DNA of 11,307 nucleotides from M55B111 sp964614065 (GTDB taxonomy: Bacteria; Bipolaricaulota; Bipolaricaulia; M55B111). Under the pieces are notes generated by a model. That model had not been told where the DNA came from. It worked only from the letters and a program-made list of their open reading frames with translations, and ran no database searches. The position numbers were made by a program, and so were the translations under genes. The first letter of the stretch is position 1, and the number at the start of each line of letters is the position of its first letter. The stretch spans positions 1-11,307 of the forward strand of contig CAZTJJ010000049.1 in NCBI GenBank assembly GCA_964614065.1. The letters are read 5' to 3'. Shown here piece after piece: positions 1 through 5,918 of the stretch.

Positions 1-2
1 GA

Positions 3-1316
3 TACGCGACCATAATGTCGGAAAGAGGTCGTGCTGGTGGTAGGACCGGAATGGGTGCAGTCATGGGGTCGAAAAAATTGGCGGCTGTTAGTTTCCATGG
101 TACTAAGACCCCGTATATGAAGGACGAGGAAAGTCTGAGAAATATGATTGGGGATGCTTACAAAGAGATTTCAGACAGTGAGGGGTACGACTGGTGGATG
201 CGTCAGGGGACCATGAATGCTGTTCAATTGTGTAACACCAATTCGTCATTACCCGTCAAAAACTTTAGCGAAGGGGTTATCGATTGGGCTGAAAATATAG
301 ATGGAGACGCTATCGGGGAAATGAAGATGGGAAAGAAGGGCTGTCCCAACTGTAATATGCAGTGCGGGAATATGATTATTGACGCCGAGGGAGAGGAAAT
401 CGAACTTGACTACGAGAACGTAGCAATGCTCGGTCCCAACTTGGGAATCAGCGATTTGCGAAAGATTGGGGTGTTGAATCGCGTTTGTGATAAATATGGA
501 GTAGATACAGTGTCGGCGGGCAGTTCAATCGCTTTTGCAATGGAAGCTGCAGAAAAAGGGATAATAGACGAGGATCTAAAGTTTGGGGATTACGAGAAAG
601 CCAAACAGCTAATCGCGGATATTTCACTACGACGGGGCCTAGGAAACCAGCTCGCTGAAGGCACAAAGAGGACGGGAAAAGTGTGGGGTAAGGAATCAGA
701 AAGCTGGGCTATGCAGGTTAAAAACCTGGAAATTACCGCCTATAATTGTTATTCCTTGCCAGGAATGGCTTTAGCTTTTGGAACTTCTCCCATTGGTGCT
801 CATCATAAGGATAGCTGGGTAATAAGCTGGGAAATAGAGAACGACCGTTCCAGTTACAGCGACGGAAAAATTAAAGAGATAATAAATCAACAGCGGAAAC
901 GGGGTGGAGCATTTGAGAGTTTCACTACCTGCAGGCTACCCTGGATAGAGGTAGGTTTTAGTCTGGACTGGTACGAAAAGATGTTCAAGGCTGCAACCGG
1001 TATGACGAAAACCTGGGACGATTTTGATGAATTGGGAGATAGGATTTACGCCCTTATTCGATCTTTCTTTGCGCGGGAATATGGGGAAAATTGGGATAAG
1101 ACCATGGATTTTCCTCCAGATCGTTGGTTTGATGAAAAGCTTTCCAAAGGTGACTTTGCTGGTGAATCCCTTGATAGAGACCGTTATTTAGATATGCTGG
1201 GTCGTTATTACGATAAGCGTGGATGGACTGAGGACGGTGTTCCGTCTGGGGATAAGCTCAAAGAGTTAGGGTTAGATTTCGTTATCCCCGAATTGGAGCG
1301 GAATTTTGATCTGTAG
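3..1316 (+). CDS. aldehyde:ferredoxin oxidoreductase family protein, 5'-truncated by window edge
   Basis: C-terminal part (about 437 residues; full members have about 600) of a tungsten/molybdenum-pterin oxidoreductase of the AOR family, which oxidises aldehydes to acids and reduces ferredoxin in the cytoplasm. The frame is open to the left edge, and the ATG at 15 lies inside the conserved stretch that ends GMGAVMGSKKL, so it is not the true start. Numbered from that Met, Cys110, Cys113 and Cys117 (CPNCNMQC) plus Cys306 (TTCRLPW) match the four ligands of the single [4Fe-4S] cluster. CDKYGVDT fits the first pterin-binding DxxGxD motif, and YENVAMLGPNLGI is also typical. The second pterin motif (ESFTTC) and the segment around FGTSPIGAHHKD depart from the usual AOR consensus, so it may belong to a divergent branch and its substrate is unknown. 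It precedes the aminotransferase by 147 bases, with no obvious terminator between them. Family assignment is firm; aldehyde substrate is inference. Confidence 0.93.
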   Translation, partial: YATIMSERGRAGGRTGMGAVMGSKKLAAVSFHGTKTPYMKDEESLRNMIGDAYKEISDSEGYDWWMRQGTMNAVQLCNTNSSLPVKNFSEGVIDWAENIDGDAIGEMKMGKKGCPNCNMQCGNMIIDAEGEEIELDYENVAMLGPNLGISDLRKIGVLNRVCDKYGVDTVSAGSSIAFAMEAAEKGIIDEDLKFGDYEKAKQLIADISLRRGLGNQLAEGTKRTGKVWGKESESWAMQVKNLEITAYNCYSLPGMALAFGTSPIGAHHKDSWVISWEIENDRSSYSDGKIKEIINQQRKRGGAFESFTTCRLPWIEVGFSLDWYEKMFKAATGMTKTWDDFDELGDRIYALIRSFFAREYGENWDKTMDFPPDRWFDEKLSKGDFAGESLDRDRYLDMLGRYYDKRGWTEDGVPSGDKLKELGLDFVIPELERNFDL

Positions 1317-1463
1317 CCGTACGTAAGAATATCTGATTGCTAGAGTGGATAACCTTTAGGCAGGTTTCGGAAATATCGGAAGAGGTGTCCGGAATACCAA
1401 CAGCTAGGAACAAGGTCGATTTACGTAATTTAAAGGTCCGTCAATTGTAAAAGGTGGTATTCA

Positions 1464-2642
1464 ATGATGAAAAGCAAGCAAACGGCTGAGAGACTGGAAA
1501 ACGTTACGTTTTCAGGCATAAGAGACGTTTTTGAAACCGTTTCCCGGCTTGAGCGAGAAGGGAAAGATATCGTCCATATGGAAATAGGTCGACCCGATTT
1601 TGACACTCCCGAGCCGATTAAGCAAGCCGCAATAAAGGCCCTGAATCAGGGGTTTGTCTATTATACTTCTTCCGCTGGTATTACCGAGTTGAGGGAAGCT
1701 ATTGCCCGGAAGCTGGCCCAAGATAACGGTATCTCTGTTTCACCAACTGGGTTGGTTGTTACTGCGGGAGCCAGTGAAGCTATTTTCTGTTCCATTATGA
1801 CTTTTTTAAACCCGGGGGATGAAGTAATTATTCCCGAACCGATGTATGTATATTATAAGGATTGGGCTGAGTTTGCTGGTGCCACTACTGTCTCGGTGCC
1901 TTTGCGTAAAGAGAGGGGCTACCAACCTGACCCTGACGAGATCGAAGGCTTGATCAACGACCGGACCAGGATGCTGGTACTTAATTATCCTCACAATCCT
2001 ACCGGCGTGGTATTAGATAGGAAGATCTTGGATGAGATAGCCGACCTCGTGATTAAAGAAGATTTATTGGTGCTTTCTGACGAGATCTACGAACGTATCA
2101 CTTACGGGGATGTAGAAAACGTCAGTCCCGCTTCTTTGCCGGGAATGGAAGACCGGACTTTGACCGTTAATGGATTTTCAAAATCATATTCCATGACCGG
2201 GTGGAGATTGGGATATGTGGCCGGTGAGGAGGAACTAATTCAACCTCTGTTAAAAACCCGCCAGCACACCAGTAATTGTCCTTGTTCTTTTGGTCAGAAA
2301 GGTGCTGTCATTGCTCTTAGAGATTGCCAGAGTCATTTGGAGTCAATGGTCGAGGAGTTTGATCGTCGTAGAAACTTGGTTATAGAGGCTTTAAACCAGA
2401 TAACGGGTTTGGAACTTGTAAAGCCGATGGGGGCCTTTTATGCCTTTCCTTCCATAAAAGGGTTCGATCTGGATTCCTACCAAATGGCTGAATATTTATT
2501 GGAGGAGGCCAATGTGGCCGTGGTGCCTGGTGCCGAATTTGGTAAAACTGGTGAAGGGCACGTCCGAATAGCCTATTCTACCAGTTATCGACAGCTCGAA
2601 GAGGGGTTACAGCGTATACATCGGGCCCTGGAAAAACTTTAA
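1464..2642 (+). CDS. PLP-dependent class I/II aminotransferase (aspartate aminotransferase-like, fold type I)
   Basis: A 392-residue cytoplasmic PLP enzyme of the usual length for the bacterial aspartate/aromatic aminotransferase group. It moves an amino group between an amino acid and a 2-oxo acid. Visible hallmarks are EIGRPDFDTP near the N terminus, Asn178 in NYPHNPTG, Asp206 and Tyr209 in LSDEIYERI, the Schiff-base lysine Lys240 in GFSKSYSMTGWRLGY, and the substrate-carboxylate arginine Arg368 in HVRIAYS. The ATG at 1464 follows AAGGTGG (1451-1457) with a 6-base gap; a second ATG directly follows it, so the start may be one codon later. The gene lies just upstream of the regulator-led operon, separated by a 115-base control region, and probably makes the 2-oxo acid used by the ferredoxin oxidoreductase encoded next. 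It is not of the branched-chain IlvE fold (class IV). Amino-acid specificity cannot be read from the sequence. Confidence 0.93.
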   Translation: MMKSKQTAERLENVTFSGIRDVFETVSRLEREGKDIVHMEIGRPDFDTPEPIKQAAIKALNQGFVYYTSSAGITELREAIARKLAQDNGISVSPTGLVVTAGASEAIFCSIMTFLNPGDEVIIPEPMYVYYKDWAEFAGATTVSVPLRKERGYQPDPDEIEGLINDRTRMLVLNYPHNPTGVVLDRKILDEIADLVIKEDLLVLSDEIYERITYGDVENVSPASLPGMEDRTLTVNGFSKSYSMTGWRLGYVAGEEELIQPLLKTRQHTSNCPCSFGQKGAVIALRDCQSHLESMVEEFDRRRNLVIEALNQITGLELVKPMGAFYAFPSIKGFDLDSYQMAEYLLEEANVAVVPGAEFGKTGEGHVRIAYSTSYRQLEEGLQRIHRALEKL

Positions 2643-2650
2643 GTTCTTAG

Positions 2651-2680
2651 CGATCCAGATATCCATAGTTATCTGGATTG
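2651..2680 (+). other. hairpin-forming inverted repeat between aminotransferase and regulator genes
   Basis: ATCCAGATA (2653-2661) and TATCTGGAT (2670-2678) are perfect inverted repeats around an 8-base loop. The stem extends outward by one G-U and one C-G pair to 11 pairs. It begins 9 bases after the aminotransferase stop codon, where a terminator would be expected, but no run of T follows, so it does not fit a standard intrinsic terminator. It may protect the 3' end of the upstream message, attenuate read-through, or be a protein site. Confidence 0.5.
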
Positions 2681-2694
2681 GTAGATGTGTACAC

Positions 2695-2721
2695 TTGACA
2701 GAAAAAAGAGGATGTAATAAT
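2695..2721 (+). promoter_or_regulatory. putative sigma-70-type promoter of the regulator-led operon
   Basis: TTGACA at 2695-2700 is a perfect -35 box. AATAAT at 2716-2721 matches five of six -10 positions with a 15-base spacer, shorter than the ideal 17. An alternative, TAATCT at 2718-2723, has a 17-base spacer but a poorer -10. The predicted start of transcription falls near 2728, inside the adjoining palindrome. This is the best promoter candidate in the window and precedes the whole regulator-to-thiolase gene run. GTGTACAC (2687-2694), an 8-base palindrome, abuts the -35 box. Confidence 0.55.
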
Positions 2722-2726
2722 CTTGT

Positions 2727-2745
2727 ATATTGGTAGGACCAATAT
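2727..2745 (+). promoter_or_regulatory. putative FadR/PdhR-type operator for the adjacent GntR regulator
   Basis: ATATTGGT-AGG-ACCAATAT is a perfect palindrome with 8-base arms and a 3-base centre. Its core ATTGGTnnnACCAAT equals the known PdhR-box consensus, and TGGTnnnACCA is shared with other FadR-subfamily operators. It sits 5 bases after the putative -10 box and 12 bases before the ATG of a FadR-subfamily regulator, so bound protein would block transcription start. Autorepression released by a pathway metabolite is the simplest reading. I found no second full copy in the window. Confidence 0.75.
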
Positions 2746-2757
2746 TGAGGGATATCG

Positions 2758-3471
2758 ATGAACTTTAAAAAGATAGAAGAACCCAAGAGAAAAAGTTCTT
2801 CTGTGGCCGAACAGATAATTGATGCAATTAACCGATTGGAATTTGCTCTAGGTGACCGCCTTCCCTCAGAACGAAGAATCGCCGAGCAGATGGATGTGAG
2901 TAGAAATTCGGTCCGGGAAGCGTTGTCAGCTCTTCAGGTGATTGAGGTCGTTGAAACTAAGGCTGGATCAGGTACATATGTAAAAAACCTCCCGAATGAG
3001 GTCAATATCACAAATGCCCTTAATATGGCTCAGGCGGGGGAGGATTTGTTAGAAGTGTGGGAAGCCCGTAGGGAAGTGGAGATTGCTTTGGTCAAGCTGG
3101 CATGGATGAGAGCGGAGAACGCTTCCTTAGAAGAATTGAGAGATCTCTACAGGGATTTGAACGACGCAGCTGGGAGAAGTGACTACACTGAATATATCAA
3201 TACCAATGCTCGTTTCCATATCAAAATTGCGGAACTTGCTGAGAATTCCTACCTAAAGGAAGCATTGGAAGCCTTGCTTAAAGTTCCAGAAGAACACCTT
3301 TTGAAGGATTTGGTGACCGACTATACCTCTTACATGAAACAATCCCTTCAGTCACATGAAGATATCATAGAAGTTATCGCTGAGGGCCCGCGAACGGAAA
3401 TAGATTCGGTCGTCACGAGCCACTTTAAAGAGCTTGAGGATTATTTGAAAGACAAGATAATTCGCACCTAA
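2758..3471 (+). CDS. GntR family transcriptional regulator, FadR subfamily (FCD domain)
   Basis: A 237-residue DNA-binding regulator. Residues about 13-75 form the GntR winged helix-turn-helix (GDRLPSERRIAEQMDVS, then SVREAL and the wing GSGTYV). Residues about 95-230 form the all-helical FCD ligand domain of the FadR subfamily. His154 (ARFHIKI), His200 (SHEDII) and His222 (SHFKEL) have the spacing of the three histidine metal ligands of LldR-like proteins, but the usual aspartate four residues before the first histidine is Asn150. The ATG follows GAGGG (2747-2751) with a 6-base gap. A perfect PdhR-like palindrome lies directly upstream, implying autoregulation. Family members usually respond to small carboxylates or acyl-CoAs; here a 2-oxo acid or acyl-CoA of the encoded pathway is a reasonable but unproven effector. 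The gene leads the oxidoreductase and beta-oxidation genes, 38 bases before the next start. Confidence 0.95.
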   Translation: MNFKKIEEPKRKSSSVAEQIIDAINRLEFALGDRLPSERRIAEQMDVSRNSVREALSALQVIEVVETKAGSGTYVKNLPNEVNITNALNMAQAGEDLLEVWEARREVEIALVKLAWMRAENASLEELRDLYRDLNDAAGRSDYTEYINTNARFHIKIAELAENSYLKEALEALLKVPEEHLLKDLVTDYTSYMKQSLQSHEDIIEVIAEGPRTEIDSVVTSHFKELEDYLKDKIIRT

Positions 3472-3472
3472 A

Positions 3473-3498
3473 AATAATTAGAGGAAATAATTAGAGGA
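3473..3498 (+). repeat. 13-base tandem duplication carrying the ribosome binding site
   Basis: AATAATTAGAGGA occurs twice back to back (3473-3485 and 3486-3498), filling most of the gap between the regulator stop and the oxidoreductase alpha start. Each copy carries an AGAGGA Shine-Dalgarno-like core. The second, read as AGAGGAG (3493-3499), lies 10 bases before the ATG at 3510; the first is too far away for normal use. Confidence 0.85.
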
Positions 3499-3509
3499 GT
3501 ATATTAGAG

Positions 3510-4622
3510 ATGTCAAAAAAGATGGTAGATGGATCACTTTTATTGGTGGAGGGAGCAGCCAGAGCCGGAGTTGAATTCTATTCTGGCTACCCGATCACCC
3601 CGGCAAACAGTATTTATTTTGGTGCCGTAAGGCGCGTTCCTTATGTGTTAAAAGCTCCTGATGAGATTACTGCCTTACAGTGGGCCAGCGGCCTCGCAGC
3701 CGCTGGCCGCGTACCCATGACAGCCACCTCCCACGCAGGATTTTCGTTGATGGTAGAGACCGTCGACATGGCTTTTATGATGGAGTTACCTGTTTCTATT
3801 ATCCTGGCTCAGAGGCTAGGTCCTTCTACTGGGTCAGCTACCACGAGTGCGCAGGGCGACTTGTCAATGGTTAATCGTATGGTATCAGGTGGCTACAACT
3901 TTCCCGTACTTTCTCCCTCAAACCTGCGGGATTGCTTCTGGTTAGCTGGAAAGTCTTTGGAAATTGCTACCAAACTGAGAACGCCAGTGGTTGTATTAAC
4001 TTCGAAAGAAATGGTGGGAACAGAGAGGAGCTTTGAAATTGAAGATCTTCCGAATTTAAGTCATGCCCAGTTGAAATATTTCCATGAAGACGAAGAGTAC
4101 TTGCCTTACGCTGCAGGGGAGGATCTGGTGCCGGATTTCCTTCCCCTGGGTGACGATGATCATCAAGTGAGAATGACTGCTTCTACTCACGATAAGAAAG
4201 GGATACTGTCCAGAGCTAATCCTGATGCCATGGCCAATACTGCAAGGTTGCAAGATAAGATCGAGAAAGGGATGAAACAATTTATTTATTATGATTTGGA
4301 TGAGCAAGAGGACGCAAATACGTTGCTCGTTTCCTATGGCGTTACCAGTTACGCTGCTCGACAGGCGGTTAAAAAATTGAGAAAAGGGGGCCAGAAAGTA
4401 TCTTTATTAGTTGTCAAGACCTTGCTTCCGGTTGCGAAACAAATTCAGAATATCTTGTCTTCTTATTCAAACGTGGTAGTGGCAGAGGAAAACTTGATGG
4501 GCCAGTACAAAAGGATCCTGTACGGAGAAATAGAGGGTTCCGACATCAGTTCGGTGAACTCTATTGGCCGACTGGTAACTCCCTCCGAGATAGCAAGTGA
4601 GGTGAACGCGAATGGGATTTAA
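3510..4622 (+). CDS. 2-oxoacid:ferredoxin oxidoreductase, alpha subunit (KorA/VorB-like)
   Basis: A 370-residue alpha subunit, the usual size for bacterial KorA/VorB. It works with the beta-gamma subunit encoded next to convert a 2-oxo acid, CoA and oxidised ferredoxin to acyl-CoA, CO2 and reduced ferredoxin in the cytoplasm; the reaction is reversible. The N-terminal domain (about 1-190) has SGYPITPANS, PDEITALQWASG, ATSHAGFSLM and GPSTGSATTSAQGDL, matching the thiamine-enzyme pyrimidine-binding domain. The C-terminal domain (about 265-370) has TLLVSYGVTSYAARQAV and VVVAEENLMGQ, as in domain II of these enzymes. The start uses AGAGGAG at 3493-3499. The gene overlaps the next one by 11 bases. 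Substrate (2-oxoglutarate, branched-chain or other 2-oxo acid) cannot be assigned; the beta-oxidation neighbours favour an acid giving an acyl-CoA with oxidisable alpha and beta carbons. Confidence 0.92.
   Translation: MSKKMVDGSLLLVEGAARAGVEFYSGYPITPANSIYFGAVRRVPYVLKAPDEITALQWASGLAAAGRVPMTATSHAGFSLMVETVDMAFMMELPVSIILAQRLGPSTGSATTSAQGDLSMVNRMVSGGYNFPVLSPSNLRDCFWLAGKSLEIATKLRTPVVVLTSKEMVGTERSFEIEDLPNLSHAQLKYFHEDEEYLPYAAGEDLVPDFLPLGDDDHQVRMTASTHDKKGILSRANPDAMANTARLQDKIEKGMKQFIYYDLDEQEDANTLLVSYGVTSYAARQAVKKLRKGGQKVSLLVVKTLLPVAKQIQNILSSYSNVVVAEENLMGQYKRILYGEIEGSDISSVNSIGRLVTPSEIASEVNANGI
3683..3708 (+). repeat. GC-rich perfect inverted repeat inside the oxidoreductase alpha gene
   Basis: GGCCAGCGGC (3683-3692) and GCCGCTGGCC (3699-3708) form a 10-pair GC-rich stem with the 6-base loop CTCGCA. 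It lies in the coding sequence for the conserved ASGLAAAGR segment. No T run follows, so it is not a standard terminator. It may be partly a by-product of Gly/Ala codons. Confidence 0.6.
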
Positions 4623-5877
4623 GATAGATAAAAACTTACCTTATTGCCCTGGTTGTGGTCACAGTCAGATTGTAGAAGGCACAGCCGCTGCTTGTGAAAG
4701 ACTCGGTTGGGATCAGAATAACGTGATCCTTGTTACTGATATTGGATGTGTAGGGTTGGCTGACAAATATTTTCCTTCGCATACTATTCACGGTCTTCAT
4801 GGAAGGTCACCCGCTCTGGGTGCCGGTATCAGATTCGGGCTTGAGGATTCGAACAAACACATAATTGTGTTTATCGGAGATGGAGGATCCACTATAGGTT
4901 TGCAGCATTTGATGGAGGCGGCAAGGTTGAATGTAACCATGACAGTAGTGGTTCATAATAATATGCTATATGGCATGACGGGCGGTCAATCTAGTGGGTT
5001 AACACCCAAGGGCTATTCAACCACGACTGAGCTGGAGGGTTCTATCACCGATAGCTACGACCTTCCCGGGCTGGTTCATGAAGCCGGTGCCGGTTTTTCG
5101 TCCAGGGTTTTGTTTAACAAAAATCTGGTTGATGAATTGGAAGCCGCCTTTGATAGGCCGGGCTTTTCGTTGATTGAAGTGATGGAATACTGTTTAAGCT
5201 ATGGGCACAAATACAATCCCAAGACCCGGCTTGAGAATATCCTGGAAGAGGAAGACAGACCCCTAGGCCGCTGGATTAACGAGAATATCTCAGCATACGT
5301 TCCTAGAAAGAAAGATTCTCCCGCTTCGTTGCTGAAGGATTTGTCTGATATCAGCCCCGAATTTTCACATGAGCTGTCGCAACCTATATCAGTCCTGGTG
5401 GGAGGGTCTGCTGGAGGGGGAGTACAGACAGCTGCTAAAATGTTAGCTCAGGCTGCTATGAGGACTGGGTTGGAAGTGAGCAAAAAGGGTGAATATCCGG
5501 TTACTGTTGGCTCTGGGTTTTCGAGTGCAGAGTTAATAATGTCACCAGAGAAGATAGAATTTACGGGAATCGACTCTCCAGATAATGTTATCATGGTTTC
5601 TCCGGAAGGATTGGACCACAGCTATTCGGAGGTTCAGTCTATGCGGAGAGGTCTGTTAATCGTGGATGAGAGCTTGGAGTTACCGGAGAACCGGGCAGAA
5701 GTAATTGTAAAACCGTTTAGAGATAAAGCAGGTGAAAAAGGTGCCGCTTTAAGTGCTTTGGCTTATTGGCTGAACAAGGTAGAAATATTCCCGATTGAAG
5801 CGTTGTTTAGAGCGGCAGGGACAAGCAAGTACTCAGATGCGTTAAAAGAATCGATAGAAGTAGCTATAAATTTATAA
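4612..5877 (+). CDS. 2-oxoacid:ferredoxin oxidoreductase, fused beta (TPP-binding) and gamma subunits
   Basis: A 421-residue fusion partner of the alpha subunit. Residues 1 to about 245 are the beta subunit. CPGCGH (Cys12, Cys15), Cys46 (TDIGC) and Cys194 (EYCLSYG) fit the four ligands of the beta-subunit [4Fe-4S] cluster. GDGG at 89-92, followed by HNNMLYGMTGGQ, is the Mg-TPP motif. Residues about 259-421 are a gamma domain with a glycine-rich start (VGGSAGGGVQTAAKMLAQAA) and KKGEYPVTVGSG, which usually helps bind CoA. Gamma is normally a separate protein or fused to the front of alpha; here it is joined to the end of beta. No ferredoxin-type delta domain or gene is present, so electrons should leave through the beta cluster to a free ferredoxin. 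The ATG lies inside the alpha gene after GAGGTG (4598-4603), implying coupled translation. Confidence 0.92.
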   Translation: MGFKIDKNLPYCPGCGHSQIVEGTAAACERLGWDQNNVILVTDIGCVGLADKYFPSHTIHGLHGRSPALGAGIRFGLEDSNKHIIVFIGDGGSTIGLQHLMEAARLNVTMTVVVHNNMLYGMTGGQSSGLTPKGYSTTTELEGSITDSYDLPGLVHEAGAGFSSRVLFNKNLVDELEAAFDRPGFSLIEVMEYCLSYGHKYNPKTRLENILEEEDRPLGRWINENISAYVPRKKDSPASLLKDLSDISPEFSHELSQPISVLVGGSAGGGVQTAAKMLAQAAMRTGLEVSKKGEYPVTVGSGFSSAELIMSPEKIEFTGIDSPDNVIMVSPEGLDHSYSEVQSMRRGLLIVDESLELPENRAEVIVKPFRDKAGEKGAALSALAYWLNKVEIFPIEALFRAAGTSKYSDALKESIEVAINL

Positions 5878-5918
5878 CATATTGATTTACAAAATCTATC
5901 AAATAAGGAGTGGTCATT

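Noticed and set aside
3680..3874. 64-codon plus-strand frame inside the oxidoreductase alpha gene
   Set aside because: Overlaps conserved alpha-subunit coding sequence in another frame; no ribosome site and no domain.
5882..5902. TTGAT...ATCAA pair before the acyl-CoA dehydrogenase, similar to the one before the thiolase
   Set aside because: Five-base arms in AT-rich gaps with different spacing; too weak to call a shared operator.
5910..5918. Upstream GTG start for the acyl-CoA dehydrogenase
   Set aside because: This GTG overlaps the AAGGAG ribosome site; the in-frame GTG at 5919 has the correct spacing.
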